Below, in pieces: positions 42,218 through 54,896 of a DNA stretch of 64,000 bases. Under the pieces are notes generated by a model. The model was not told where the DNA came from, made no database searches, and saw nothing but the letters and a program-made list of their open reading frames with translations. A program made the translations under genes and the position numbers. This stretch comes from Astragalus membranaceus (taxonomy: Eukaryota > Streptophyta > Magnoliopsida > Fabales > Fabaceae), in NCBI GenBank assembly GCA_039519185.1, contig CM076846.1, forward strand, positions 75,620,818 to 75,684,817. The letters run 5' to 3'. Position 1 is the stretch's first letter, and the number at the start of each line of letters is the position of its first letter.

Positions 42218-45200
42218 GAATATTTTCATCCTCAAAAATTTACCTGATTCGAACAATTCTGGATACGGCTCCCGCATATTGCTTTCCAGCTCCCAGGTCG
42301 TGCTTTCTCCGGCAGCTCCCAACCAGACTACTTTCACCAAAGCGATCTCCTTGCCTCTAAGAGTCTTCACTTCGTGATCTTCATTACGCACAGGCAACGT
42401 CTCCACAGTGAGATTATCCCGTACTTGCACATCATCCATATGAATCACATGAGATGGATCTGAAACATACTTCCTAAGTTGCGACACATGAAACACATCG
42501 TGCAAGTTCGAAAGATTAGGCGGCAAGGACACCCTATAAGCAACACTTCCAATTCTTTTCGTAATCTGATACGGACCGATAAAACCAGGCGTGAGCTTCT
42601 TAGACTTCAAGGCGCGTCCAACACCGGTCATCGGAGTGACCCTCAAAAACACATGCTTGCCTGCTTGAAACTCTAAATTCTTCCTTCGCTTATCATGGTA
42701 ACTCTTCTGTCTACTCTGCGACGCTTTCATCTTCTCCCGAATCAATCTCACCTTCTCAGTAGTCTCTCGAACAATCTCAGGTCCAAGTACCACACTTTCC
42801 CCAGATTCATACCAACACAAAGGAGTCTTGCATCTCCGACCATACAATGCTTCAAAAGGTGCCATCCGATTCTAGAATGGTAACTATTATTATACGTGAA
42901 CTCTATCAACGAAAGGTGTGCATCCCACGATCCTCCTTGCTCCAGAACACAAGCTCTCAACAAATCTTCTAACGACTGAATAGTCCTCTCTGACTTACCA
43001 TCCGTCTGAGGATGATATGCCGAACTCAATCTCAACTTAGACCCCAACTTCTCTTGCAGACTCTTCCAGATATCTGAAGTGAACCTCGGATCTCTATCCG
43101 AAACAATACTCATAGGGACTCCATGGAGCTTCACAATCTCCCGGATGTAAATCTTCGCCAGCTTCGATACCGGATACGTGATGCTGATAGGAACAAAATG
43201 AGACGACTTTGTTAACCTGTCAACAATCACCCAAATTGCATCATACCCCTTCGCAGTATTAGGCAATCCCGTCACAAAGTCCATCGAAATGCTATCCCAT
43301 TTCCACTCTGGAATTTCTAACCGTCGAAGGCTTCATACCGGGAATCTCGCTTCATACCAGGCCACCAAAACAACTTCTTCAGATCTTGGTACATCTTTGT
43401 AGCTCCAGGATGAATACTCAACTTACTCCTGTGACTCTCTTCAAGAATGGCTCTCTTCAGGTCTGCCTCATCCGGAATGCAAATCCTACCACAGAACCTC
43501 AACACACCTTGGGAATCTAACCGAAAATCCTCATTCTCAGATTGACCAATCCCAACCGTCGAGTCTACCAGCTTAACATCTGACTTCTGGGCCTCTCTGA
43601 TGCTGTTCAGAAAATCATTGTCAATCTTCAACATCCCTAGCTTAACACTCTGAGGCGTCACTTCACAAACCAGAATCATATCTCTGAATTCTTCAAGTAG
43701 CTCTAACTCCTTTACCATCATTGCTGACATATGCAAAGTCTTCTGGCTCAAAGCATCAGCCACGACATTAGCTTTGCCTAGGTGATAGTTCAAACCGAAA
43801 TCATAGTCCTTCAACAATTCCAACCATCGCCGCTGTCGCATATTCAACTCCTTCTGGTCAAACAAATACCTCAAGCTCTTATGATCACTAAACACTTCAA
43901 ATCTGGAACCATAGAGATAGTGCCTCCAAATTTTCAGCACAAAGACCACTGCAGCTAACTCCAAGTCATGAGTGGGATAATTCTTCTCATGAACTCTTAA
44001 CTGTCTCGATGCATACGCAATAACCTTCCCATCTTGCATAAGCACACCTCCTAAACCCATTTTTGAAGCATCACAATACACCACAAACGACCATTCCGGA
44101 TTGGGCAGCGTCAAGACGGGAGACGTTGTCAATCTCTTCTTCAATTCCACGAGGCTTTCCTCACAACGGGCGTCCCAAACAAAAGCCTTTCCTTTGCAGG
44201 TTAACTGAGTTAACGGAAGTTCTAACTTAGAAAAACCTTCAATAAATCTTCTATAATAGCCGGCCAATCCCAAAAAGCTTCTAATTTCAGTAGCCGACTT
44301 CAGGGCTTCCCAATTCAACACTGCCTCTACTTTCGACGGATCCACTGCAATACCACTACCGGAAATGACATGACCGAGAAAACTCACCTCTTTCAACCAA
44401 AACTCACACTTCGACAACTTCGCATACAACTTCTTCTCTTTCAGTACCTCCAATACTAACCTCAGATGCTCAGCGTGCTCTTCTTCCGATTTAGAGTAAA
44501 TCAGAATGTCGTCAATGAACACCACCACAAACCGATCTAAGTAGGTATGAAATATACGATTCATATACTCCATAAATACTCCAGGTGCGTTGGTAACACC
44601 GAACGACATCACCGAATACTCATAATGACCATAACGGGTCCTGAAAGCAGTCTTCTGAATATCTTCGTCCTTCACCTTGATCTGATGATAACCTGATCTC
44701 AAGTCTATCTTACTGAACACTTGAGCACCCACCAACTGATCCATCAAATCGTCTATCCTCGGAAGTGGATACTGGTTCTTAATTGTTTCCTTGTTCAACT
44801 GCCGATAATCCACACAGAGTCTCATACTACCATCCTTCTTCTTCACCATCGACACAGGAGCTTCCCACGGCGATACACTAGGCCTCACAAACTTCTTCTC
44901 GAGAAGGTCCTCAAGTTGCTTCTTCAACTCGGACAATTCGGATGCAGACATCCTGTACGGTGCCATAGAAACAGGTCTGGTACCAGGTACAAGATCAATA
45001 GAAAATTCAACTTCCCTCTCTGGCGGTACACTTAGAATTTCATCACGAAAAACATCAGGAAACTCACGCCCCACCCGCAACTCTTCAATGATAGCTTGAT
45101 TCTCAGTAGATAATGATGCCATCAGCGAGAATAACTGAACACCCTCCTTCATCAACTTCCGTAACTGATTAGCGGGTAACAAACCAAGCTCCTTTCCTCC

Positions 45201-46096
45201 AAAGCTCACCGACTTTCTACGACAATTGATTTGCACATGGTTATGCTCTAACCAGTTCATACCCAAAATCACATCCAATCCGCTCAACGACAAACAGACA
45301 AAATCCACAACAAAGTCTCTGTCGAAGATCGACATGGGACATTGAGAACACACTAGAGAAGTAGTCACCGACCCCTTAGCTGGAGTATCGACAACCATCT
45401 CTCCATTCATAGCAAACAATACATGGTTCAATCTCTTACAACAATCAGCAGCAATAAAGCAATGAGTAGCACCAGTATCAACAATAGATTTTAGAGGAGT
45501 ACCGTTAATGAAGCACGTACCTCTAATAAGCCCATCTTCTTCGGAAGTCTCTGCCCCTGCCAATGCGACCACTTTTCCACTGACCTGCTCCTTTTTTGGT
45601 TTCTGACACTGACTACTGATATGTCCTCCTTCGCCACAGTTGAAACAAACCACCTCCTTATGCTCACACCCGGACGCCTCATGGCCGAGCTTACCACAAC
45701 GGAAACACCTTATCGGCTCAGCTTTGCACGCATTACTCTTATGCCCAGCTTTAGCACATCTGTAGCACACAATCCCAGCTGGAGCATCTCCCCCACTAGT
45801 TCTTTTGCCATCAGCGGCCCTCGGTTTACCTTTCCCGCAGGTGCATCATACGGTTTACCACGACTCGGATTCTTATTCCTCTTCTCAGTAAGGATCTTAT
45901 ATTGAGCAATATTATCTTCTTCATAGATTCTACAGCTATCAATCAAATCTGAAAAGACACGAATTTTCTTATACCCAATAGCCTTCTTGATCTCTGGCCG
46001 TAACCCGTTTTCCAACTTGATGCACTTCGAGAACTCAGCAGTCGCTTCACTGTAGTGCGGATAAAACTTAGCCAATTCCACAAACTTAGCCGCATA
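42215..46096 (-). pseudogene. gag end and pol of element H, broken
   Basis: Minus strand. Gag re-emerges after K at 46096 and loses frame by about one base near 45835, just before the knuckles. The frame 45770-43317 is long and clean: three CCHC knuckles, protease DTGATHCFI, RT with VFIDDILIYSK, RNase H (YCDASKMGLGGVL) and the integrase N-terminus (HRSKLSIHPG). At about 43320-43345 roughly 100 bp encoding the CC half of the integrase zinc finger is replaced by a 27-bp filler that repeats nearby sequence, ending in a stop. The integrase core (43284-42870) and its C-terminus with the chromodomain-like tail (42865-42215) are in different frames. Confidence 0.9.
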
Positions 46097-46417
46097 CTCA
46101 GTGTAACACCCCTTTTCTACCCGTTAATTTAATTGGAAAAATATCAGAGTTTTCAAAATTTTCTTTCGCACGAGGGATATTACACATACTTCAACAAAAA
46201 CCACACTTCTCAATAAAACAGCTCAAAACATAATAACCAGGTATTACGTAGCACATCACAAAGGCGAATCTCAAAACCACAGTTATCATCGCAATAAAAC
46301 TCAACGTCAATAAAATGATCTAAGCAGCGGAATAATAAAATAAAACAGAATTGTCAACAAAACTTAACAACCAAAAACATTCATGACATTAAGTTCGTCC
46401 CACCCCCTGAGTGCTAC

Positions 46418-46505
46418 ATATCAGAGCGTGACGACTCGACTCGAATTAGTGAAGGTACCTAGTCCTTCACTCGCAATCACCTGCACGTTACCGCATGGGG
46501 GTAAC
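46418..46505 (-). promoter_or_regulatory. Conserved LTR stem-loop, acceptor-like site and PBS-complementary block (K)
   Basis: Minus strand: GTTACC..GGTAAC stem (46505-46487), GTGCAGGT, GCTCTGATAT (46427-46418), which still pairs with the PBS through a terminal U-G. Confidence 0.55.
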
Positions 46506-47055
46506 ATTCAAACAGAAGGGTGAGTCCAATTCAATTCATATAATAAATCATATGATAAATAATAAGTCAAGTTACAGCTCTAAATTACTCACGTCACAAT
46601 CATCAATCACATCTTTATAAATAACTCATCACAATGTCATGCAGGCATATGAAATGCAACCCACTCGCGGGCATATGCATGAGGTACCTTTTCACAAACG
46701 TCGCTTAGCCATTACGGCCTCATCGTCACTTAGCCTTTTGGGCCTCAAAACGTCACTGGGTTTATGCATATGGGATGCATGAGACACTATAACATGCATC
46801 ACGCACAAATTACACAATCACTTACCAATTTGCCAAATAAAGGCACAGCACCTGTCAATTCACAATTCACACACCAATAACATCACTTAGCCTTTTAGGC
46901 CTTAACATCACTTAGCCTTTTAGGCCTCAAAACGTCACTGGGTTTTCATCGTCACTTAATCACAAACATCATCAACTCAAACAATAGCCACCGAGGGCAA
47001 AAGCGTCATTTATTAGCCACCAAGGGCATCATCGTCATTTACACGTCATTATAAG

Positions 47056-47240
47056 TAATAATAGCCACTAAGGGCAAAACGGTCATTTACACGTCATTAT
47101 AAATAATAATAGCCACTAAGGGCAAAACGGTCATTTACACGTCATTATAAATAATATTAGCCACTAAGGGCAAAACAGTCATTTACACGTCATTATAAAT
47201 AATATTAGCCACTAAGGGCAAAACAGTCATTTAACTAGCC
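47056..47240 (-). repeat. 45-bp tandem repeat, four units, in solo LTR K
   Basis: AATAATAGCCACTAAGGGCAAAACGGTCATTTACACGTCATTATA-type units, nearly identical. Confidence 0.9.
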
Positions 47241-47539
47241 ACTAGGGGCATCATCGTCAAAACCATCACTTTTAACACTAAGACGTTGAAACCACAGGTT
47301 ATACAAAAAAGGGATTTTTAACGACACCAAAACATCTTTTCAATGTCACAGCAGTGACCACCGGGGACAGCCACTTAGGCGCCCAGCAACCTTCAGTAAT
47401 TATAAGTTTTTATTTTTAAAAGTGGGGCACACACGTAGACAACTGAAAGAGCTTTCCAACACTTTTTGAAACGTTTAAAACGGATGTTCGAGTCAAAAGA
47501 TATAGCGAAAACAGTTTTCGAAAACATTTTGGGACATCC

Positions 47540-47880
47540 TGAAAAACTGGCGCCCTGGGCGCCCAGCGCCCAGGCACATGGCGCCCAGTGCCCAGGCACC
47601 TGGTGCCCAGCGCCCAGGCACCTGGCGCCCAGCAAGACGCGACACACTCACACGGGAGCTCAGCGCCCAACGCTGGCACCCAGCGCCTCAGCGCAACACG
47701 CAACACAACACACGGGCGCCCAGCGCCTTGGCGCAACACAGAAAACACGCCCAGCGCTGGCCCCCAGCGCCCAGCGCTACACACGCACACACGCACACGG
47801 GCGCTCAGCGTCCAAAACACAACACCTAGCAACACGCGCCCAGCGCCCTTGGGCGCCCAGCGCCCAGCACAACCAGCAAC
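47540..47880 (-). repeat. GGCGCC-rich array in solo LTR K
   Basis: Repeated GGCGCCCAGCGCCCAGGCAC motifs; open frames here on both strands are compositional. Confidence 0.88.
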
Positions 47881-48610
47881 ACAGTTTCAGCACATTTCAA
47901 CATAAACAATTTTTGTTCTCAAATTTTTAAATGACCATACACAACCAAATTTCCCACAACTCATGTAACACATGTAAAATCATCAACCTCATCTATCCAA
48001 CACCAAAATTCAACAACACCCCAAGCACAAACATGGCGCCCTAGGCGCCCACAACACAAAAGAAAAATGGATTTTTGGCCACAACCTTGAACATCACGCA
48101 TACATCACAAATCAAGGACACGAATTCACAAACATATCATGGTCATGACTAATCTAGGCTATCACTACTTAGGATCTATCATAGGAATTATTATAGAAAT
48201 CGATAGAACTCCCCTTACCTCGAATTTGAAGGATAGGATCTCTAGAGATGATCACGAACGGAACCACGGCAACCGGATCACGCCTTCTCTTTTCTCCTTG
48301 GAGCTTGCGACTTGCTCTTCTCCTCTCCTCCTCTCTACGGCGCACTTCCTCTCTTTCTCTCTATTCTCAAATTTCGCTAATGCTAGCAACAAACCCTAAC
48401 CCCTAGGCGCCTTTGTCCAATTCGCATATGACAAGAGTCATGGGCTTGGGCTTCTCACTTAAGCCCAAGTCCATCTAATTTGGCACCTCCATCTTCTAAT
48501 GCCACCTACACATATTATTATAATTTCTAATAATTAATTTATATTCAATTAATTAATTTGCATTCCTAAATACTTAATTAATAAATTAATTAAATATTTA
48601 GGGTGTTACA

Positions 48611-49042
48611 CTCAGTAACTGACAGGTTTCCCTGCTTCAGCTCAAGGAACTCAATTTCTTTCTTGCCCCGAACATCCTCCAGATAGTACTTCCTCATAAA
48701 TTCCCTACGGAACACATCCCAAGTGACGTCTTCACCTATAGCCACCAACCTCTGACTAGTCTCTAGCCACCAGTCATCAGCCTCTTCTGCCAACATATGA
48801 GTACCATAACGAACCTTCTGCGCTAGAGTGCAGTCCATCACACGGAAGATTCTCTCCATGTCCTTCAGCCAAGCCAACGCCCCATCAGGATTATACTTGC
48901 CCTTGAAAGTAGGCGGATTCTCTCTCTGAAATGTCGCCAAACTACGGGACCCAGCATTCTCACCAGTTTTCTGTTGACCCTCCACGACCTGAGCCATAAC
49001 AGCCAACACAGCAGCAATAGCAGCATCGTTCCTTCCAGCCAT
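48611..49042 (-). pseudogene. gag of element H, N-terminal part, cut by K
   Basis: ATG complementary to 49040-49042, product MAGRNDAA.., the same start as in A and G. 144 codons of the gag domain (DDWWLETSQRL recognisable) run to the K insertion, then resume in phase at 46096. No stop before K. Confidence 0.9.
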
Positions 49043-49143
49043 CTCAACTAGTCACTACAACATGAAAAACAGTTAGAACCAATTGACAATGCATGGTTGT
49101 CAATGACACAATACTTGACAACTTGGCCGGACAGACCGAAACT

Positions 49144-49155
49144 GCTCTGATACCA
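49144..49155 (-). other. Primer binding site of element H (initiator-Met tRNA)
   Basis: Reverse complement TGGTATCAGAGC, four bases from the LTR end at 49160. Confidence 0.93.
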
Positions 49156-49159
49156 CTAA

Positions 49160-52100
49160 TGTAACACCCGTTTCTACCCGGTAAATTATTAACGTAAAAT
49201 CAGAGTTTTTAACGACAAAACGGATGTCACATTTCTCAAAAACAATTTGTAATACATAGCACCTTTCAAAACATCAACGTCAAATAATAATTCGATCACG
49301 CAGCGGAAAGTTCACAAAATCAATCGTTAAAATCGTTGCAAATTTATGCACGGCTTCACAATATTAAAATCCAACAAAACATAAGTCATAACTAAATAAA
49401 ACAAAACAGCGTTCATCCCCCCGAGTGCTACCTATCAGAGCGACGACACCGACCTAAGGAAGAGCTATGATCTTCATTCGAACTCACCTGCACGTTACCC
49501 ACATTTGGGGCAACATTCAAACAGAGGGGGTGAGATATCTTTCTATATAATTAGACACATGAAGAACACTATATATATCATGTTACAGTAGCAATTCATC
49601 ATTTAAATAATCAGTCAACGTCATTACAGCATTATTTCATCATTTAACATCAATCATCATCATTTCAGCATCAATCATCGTTTAACGTCAATCATCATCA
49701 TTTCAATCACATGAATAAGCACTTAAATGCGAAATGCGACTCGACTCAGGGCCACCGCCCTATAATGCATGTGGTACCATAATCCAAACTCGTAAATAGG
49801 GGTATCAACATCGCAACGTCGTCGTCGTATTTGAGCATAGCTCCGTCGTAAAATATGCTATGCATGAGACACCATGTAAATGCACATCAATGACAACAAT
49901 TACACGGCAAGCAACAACATCGGAAACAACAGTGGCCATAGGCCTATAGCACATCACCTGCCAATAAACAGGGGCAACTTCGTCGTCGTATAACAATCGT
50001 CGTCAACAAATTACAACTTAGAAATTTTCAACACTTTTAGCAACATCACTTTATCTTGGCAACATCACTTTATTTTGGCAACGTCAGAAAAATCACACAT
50101 TCGACATTATTTCAAACATCAATCATGGACTTCACAGGTGGGCAGCCACATTTGGCGCCCTTGGCGCCCACAGCGCCCAACAACACACTTGGCAGCCAAA
50201 ACTGGCGCCCAGCAACACAACGGGCAGCCAAATAGGCGCCCTTGGCGCCCATGGCGCCCAGCACACAACAACAGCACGGGGCAGCCAGATTCTGACGCCC
50301 ATGGCGCCCCTGCGCCAGACAAAGCAACAGGCAGCCTGATTTAGGCGCCCATGGCGCCCCTGCGCCAGAAACACGCGCGCAACACAGCAACCGGGCAGCC
50401 AATCTTGGCGCCCTTGGCGCCTAGTGCGCCAGGAACAGCAACAACAGCAACTCTGGGCAGCCACACTTCGCGCCCTTGGCGCTCATGCGCCTGAGACAGC
50501 ACAGCAACATCAACCGGGCAGCCACAACCTTGGCGCCCATGGCACCCATGCGCCAGCAAATATAGGAAACAACAATTGGGCAGCCACCCTCTTGGCGCCC
50601 TCGGCGCCCATGCGCCAAAATATCATAGGAAAACACAGTTGGGCAGCCACCATCTTGGCGCCCATGCGCCAGCACAACATAGACAACATCTGTAACATCC
50701 CCTAATTTTAGAGGTTTCATCGGTTGATGTGGGAATAGCGGTCGTGGTTTAAGTAATTAATTAATCGAATGACTAGATGTCCTAATTGATTTATTCTAGG
50801 CATTTTCAATGTGTGTGATGTTAGGAAATGAAATGTTAGATTTGATGACTTGTTATGCTTGTGTGAGTGATTGTTAAGTTAAGTTAACTACATTAAGTCA
50901 TGTGTTAGTTAGAATTAGGGAGTTAGTGGCTGAAGGGTAGTATGGTCTTTTCCTTTTCCACTTAAACCCCCCAGCTGAACCCACACACACATCACCACCT
51001 CCATTCTATTCCTTTTTTTTCAGAAACACAAACATAGGGGATTGAGAGAGTAGAGAGGGGGAGAGTTCTTGAAAGGGGGAGAAGGGAAGAGAAGAAGGGT
51101 GATTCTCCATGCATGTCCAAAATTCCTTCACCATTGCGACCCATATATCATCCCCTTCCTATTGATATCAGATTCATCATCATCTTCCCCTTCCTCCACC
51201 AAATCCCCAATTCGACCAACATCACCATTTTTGGGGAAATGGAGGTCTCATTACTGTTTTGGGTTCCATTGGAGCTTAGGAAGCTGCTAGGAGTGTTGCA
51301 TGGGAAGTCAAAGTAGAATATTAGTAGCTCATTGTGCTGTGTTTGAGTTTTGGTTGCTATCCATGCACTCCGTGTAGCTGAATCAGTCCTTGGAGCGAAT
51401 TCGAGGACCGTTCGTAGTATTCGTCGCCGTGTCAACCCGAGGAATCTTTGATTGTGTGATTTTCATCACATTAGGTGAGTTCTATACTCACTAGGGAATA
51501 AAATTGATGTGTCATGTATTCTGAAAATGAGTCACGCGTTTTATGAAAACCGTTATCGATTCGTTTTATGAAAACCTCGTTCGAGTCATTTCGCTATTTG
51601 ATCAATTGAATTGGTTTGATTTAATTGTATGAATTGATGATTTTCTGGACTGGATTGATTGTGTTGAATGTCTGATTTTCATGTCTCAATTCAATGGATT
51701 AAATTGGTGCTTACTTGATGTTAATTTTGTTGTTAAAATTTCACTGTTTCTGAATGTTCTAGAATAGGTTCAGTAATTCTATAACTGGGAATGATTTAGG
51801 TATCCAAAAATTATATAACTTACCTTTTTAGAAACTAGATTGAAGGCTTGACATTTTGGCTTTGGAATGACTGCATTTGGACTTGTGTAGCTCAAGATAT
51901 GAGCATCACAGTTTGAGAATAGGTTCAGTTTCTGGGTATCTGGGGATGATATAGGCATCCACAAATTATGTGGTCAATTGTTTTAGAAACTAGACTGAAT
52001 GCTCGTCAATTTGGTCCTAATTTGGTTGAATTTGGAATTGTGTAGCTCAAGATATGAGCATCACAAGTTAGGGTAAAATTCTGTGTAATTTCGCGTCGCG

Positions 52101-54278
52101 ACCCGTGGCCATCGCGTCGCGACCTCCCTTAATTTTTGCAACGCAAAACTTTCTGTCACTTTTCGCGTCGCGACGGTTTGCAGTTTTCACTAAAAAGTCC
52201 CTGAACTTGTTTTCGCAATATCTTTTGATCCGGTGGTCCGATTTAAGTGTTCTCAGATGCGTTGGAAAGGTAATAAAAAGGCCTAACTGAATATGTAATC
52301 AAAATTGTATTATTTTCTGTTTGGGTGTAATTGGGATTGTGAATGATGTTAGTTGATGTTTTGAGATTGTTATGCCTAAGTTAAGTTCATGTTAGGAGAC
52401 CGATTATTATGTTATGATTATGCTAAGTGTGATTGATGTATTATGTTTGGATTAGCTGGATAATTAGTGTAAGCTAAGTTAAGAACCTTAGTAAGCCATG
52501 TGAGATCACTTAATTATAAGATTAAGTTAATTATTAGATCACCTAATGTTAATAATAAGATTATGTTCAGTTCAGTTTTTTGTTATGTTATTGTTATGTT
52601 TAAGTTCATTGTTGAGTTCAGTTCAGGTATATCTTCATATATATATTTTAGTCGGGGTGACGACTCTATCTAGTTTAGTGTGCTAGGGGAGAGGCAGTCA
52701 TGAGCCTTAGGAACCTAGGCCCCGTTAGGGACCCAGCCGATTAGTGGGGACGGGTTCACCGGAAGCTTATTATGCCAAGTGACCGGTGACACGCTATAAC
52801 TTTAGTTAGTGTTGTTTCTTGTAACCGGCTTGAGGGTTATGAGGACAATGTTTAGTTAGTTAGCCACATAGTCAATTTTGAGGACTATGATTTATGAGTT
52901 AAGTATAATGAATCAAGCATAATTGAACCGAGAGAATTAGTAAGGGGTCGCGATAGAACTCACTGAGACAAGTTGTCTCACCCAATCCATTGTTGTTGTT
53001 TTTCAGTTAAGCAGGGAAAGTTGAAGACCGTGAGGCACGGCTATGGAGACGCTTGAGGAGCGGCCGCTATCTTTATTTCATTATGTCTTGTATTTCAGTT
53101 TCCTTTGTATTTCTGTATTTCTATTCAGTATCTTAAGACTATTCGATTGTACGACTTATGTCTTTCAAGTTGTAAATCGCTTCCGCAGACTTTCGGTTTT
53201 TGAGTATTGAACACTAGTTGAGGGTGTAAGGACCGACTTTATTTATATTCTGTTCAGTTATGTAAGTACGTTTGATGAGTAATTCATCGAAGTTTAGTAT
53301 GTGTTCAATATTTTGAAAGGAAAGTCACTTTGATGTATGCCAGTAGTGCATTTCGGTAGTTTCTACAAGTTAGAAATTATCGGGGTGTTACAACATCAAC
53401 CGGGCAGCCACACCATTGGCGCCCTTGGGGCCCACGCGCCACAACAACATAGGAACATCGCAATTGGGCAGCCAATACTTGGCGCCCTTGGCGCCCCTAC
53501 GCCAGAACAACATGTAAACAGCAAGGCAACATCACAGGATGTGGCGCCCTTGGCGCCCAGGCAACATGACATACACAGGTTTGGCGCCCAGGAGGCACCC
53601 AGCAAACAGCACAGAATGGCGCCCTTGGCGGCCAGGCAGCAACACGCACAAGACATGGCGCCCAGGGAGGCGCCCAGCAACAGCAACAACATTATTGGCG
53701 CCCATGGCGCCCTATAAGCAGAATTTTGTGTTCAATTCATCTTCAAGTATATTAAATCAATCACAATCATATTCAATCATTATAAATCATGCTCAAACAT
53801 CACAATTCACCTTCATTCAGCATAAATCAAGCATAATTCCTACAACTAAGGTTTTCTAACTTAATCACCTAGGGTTCCATAAGCCTTTCTGCATAGAGCC
53901 CTTCATACACCCAATTATAGAGATAGAACCCCACCCTTACCTTAGCCTTTGAAGAACTCGAAATTTTTGGCTTGCCCTATCTCTCCTCTTCTCTTCGCCG
54001 CGCCCTCTCTTCTCCTCTCTCTCTATTTCAAATTTTTCTTTTCTTTCTCAAATGCACAAAACCCTAATTAATCCCTTTTTATACTTAGTGAATTTTCATG
54101 GGCTTTTTCATCATGGACATGCGACTTAAACATGGGCCTTGTGCATGACACTCTAATTTCACTTCTACTAACCCTAACATAGGTCCACATATTCTATTAT
54201 TATTTATTTTAATATTTCTATTAACTAAATCCCCAAACAATTTAATTAAATACTCAATTAAATTTTTGGAGCGTTACA
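49160..54278 (-). repeat. 5' LTR of element H, split by solo LTR L
   Basis: 49160-50690 plus 53398-54278, joined across ACATC; about 2.41 kb net. Same parts as the 3' LTR, including GGCGCC arrays (50145-50690, 53398-53715), stem-loop (49514-49494) and CTATCAGAGC (49432-49441; one base off the PBS complement). Confidence 0.92.
50691..53392 (+). mobile_element. Solo LTR L (2702 bp), E-type
   Basis: Starts TGTAACATCCCCTAATTTTAG, ends GGGGTGTTACA, flanked by ACATC at 50686-50690 and 53393-53397. Shares layout with E's LTR (GTGAGTTCTATACTC donor-like site at 51476; GTCATGAGCC..GGGTTCACC segment near 52695-52760) but is a different family. Instead of GGCGCC it carries GCGTCGCGAC repeats (52088-52165) followed by CTTTTGATCCGGTGGTCCG (52221). 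No coding sequence. Confidence 0.92.
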
Positions 54279-54283
54279 CCGCG

Positions 54284-54304
54284 TGGTCGCCCTTGTGGTG
54301 GCAT
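54284..54304 (-). pseudogene. gag start of element C
   Basis: The minus-strand ATG at 54304 opens MPPQGRPR and is in phase, across H and D, with the rest of C's gag. The 5' leader between it and the PBS is only ~22 bp. Confidence 0.7.
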
Positions 54305-54326
54305 GTCAGTCAGGGTGGGAAAGAAA

Positions 54327-54346
54327 CTCTCCCACAGTGGTCGCCA
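54327..54346 (-). other. Primer binding site of element C (probably Lys tRNA)
   Basis: Minus strand TGGCGACCACTGTGGGAGAG one base inside the LTR. It resembles the complement of a plant tRNA-Lys 3' end (TGGCGCCCACCGTGGGG), not iMet, which supports a lineage different from the chromoviruses around it. Confidence 0.6.
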
Positions 54347-54347
54347 A

Positions 54348-54587
54348 TGAACTGGACCCTGCGAAGGGCGATTAGTTCCTTTGATTAGATGAGTACGTCA
54401 CTTTGCTGATGTTGGCTCTTTGACTCAGGTGAAAGAGGCGTTGTAGCCGGCCTCGATTTGTGGTTGGTCGCGTTCGGAGCTCCCGCAGGGTGTACCTGCA
54501 ATGGCACTCCAACGCCCAAGTCAGTGGGGTGAATTTCGAGCAGAGTAATGATATGTTTTCGTGCGTCCCTTTTAGGTGAGGTCAGAC

Positions 54588-54677
<90 letters not shown>

Positions 54678-54825
54678 CGGTAGAGGCTCTGCAAGCGACC
54701 GTCGGATCGCATATGGCTTAATCTCCGTCGTTGATCAGTGAATCTAGGTTGTGTAGCGCTGCTTCAATATTGGGCCCGTTACGGTCGGACTTGCGTCGGA
54801 CTGGGCTTCGGCCCAGTCCAGAACA
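54348..54825 (-). repeat. 5' LTR of element C (478 bp)
   Basis: TGAACTGGACC..CCAGAACA, followed by CCGGT (54826-54830). Includes a (TA)n run at 54591-54676 that accounts for most of the length difference to the other LTR. Confidence 0.9.
54591..54676. repeat. (TA)n microsatellite
   Basis: About 43 uninterrupted TA dinucleotides inside the C LTR; the other LTR of C has only a four- or five-unit remnant near 8030. Confidence 0.95.
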
Positions 54826-54830
54826 CCGGT

Positions 54831-54864
54831 CATTCTTCAGTTTTAGAAAAAGAAGTAAACACAT

Positions 54865-54896
<32 letters not shown>

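Larger units (their letters stand above)
46102..48610 (-). mobile_element. Solo LTR K (2509 bp)
   Basis: Minus orientation: starts TGTAACACCCTAAATATTTAA (48610) and ends GGGGTGTTACA (46102). Flanked by CTCAG at 46097-46101 and 48611-48615. Contains GGCGCC array (47880-47540), TTTTGACTCGAACATCC block (47500-47480), 45-bp repeats, stem-loop and TGCAGGT, and GCTCTGATATGTAGCAC. It splits the gag of H; the reading frame of gag is in phase on both sides. Confidence 0.93.
18534..54278 (-). mobile_element. Element H: chromovirus (Tekay/Del-like) in the gag of C, hosting G, K, L and a SINE
   Basis: Outer ends TGTAACA (18534) and GCGTTACA (54278) are flanked by CCGCG at 18529-18533 and 54279-54283. 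On the minus strand: 5' LTR 54278-49160 (with L), PBS 49155-49144, gag-pol 49042-42215 (with K), PPT next to 42203, 3' LTR 42202-18534 (with a SINE and G). Net length about 9 kb. Gag-pol is broken in several places, so H is now inactive. Confidence 0.93.
7828..54825 (-). mobile_element. Element C: gag-only LTR retrotransposon (TR-GAG type), split by D and H
   Basis: Two short LTRs (7828-8188 and 54348-54825) begin TGAACTGGACC and end CAGTCCAGAACA on the plus strand and are flanked by CCGGT at 7823-7827 and 54826-54830. Transcription is on the minus strand: 5' LTR at the right, PBS 54346-54327, gag start 54304, gag continuing at 18528-18441 and 10099-8968, an untranslated tail with tandem repeats, a polypurine tract next to 8189, and the 3' LTR at the left. 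Removing D and H leaves about 2.9 kb with no pol domain. The gag resembles Tat/Athila-type rather than chromovirus gag. Confidence 0.88.

Noticed and set aside
18534..54278. Reading 18534-19399 and 49160-50040 as two separate solo LTRs
   Set aside because: CCGCG duplication at the outer ends and TTTAG around G show they are parts of the two LTRs of one element H.
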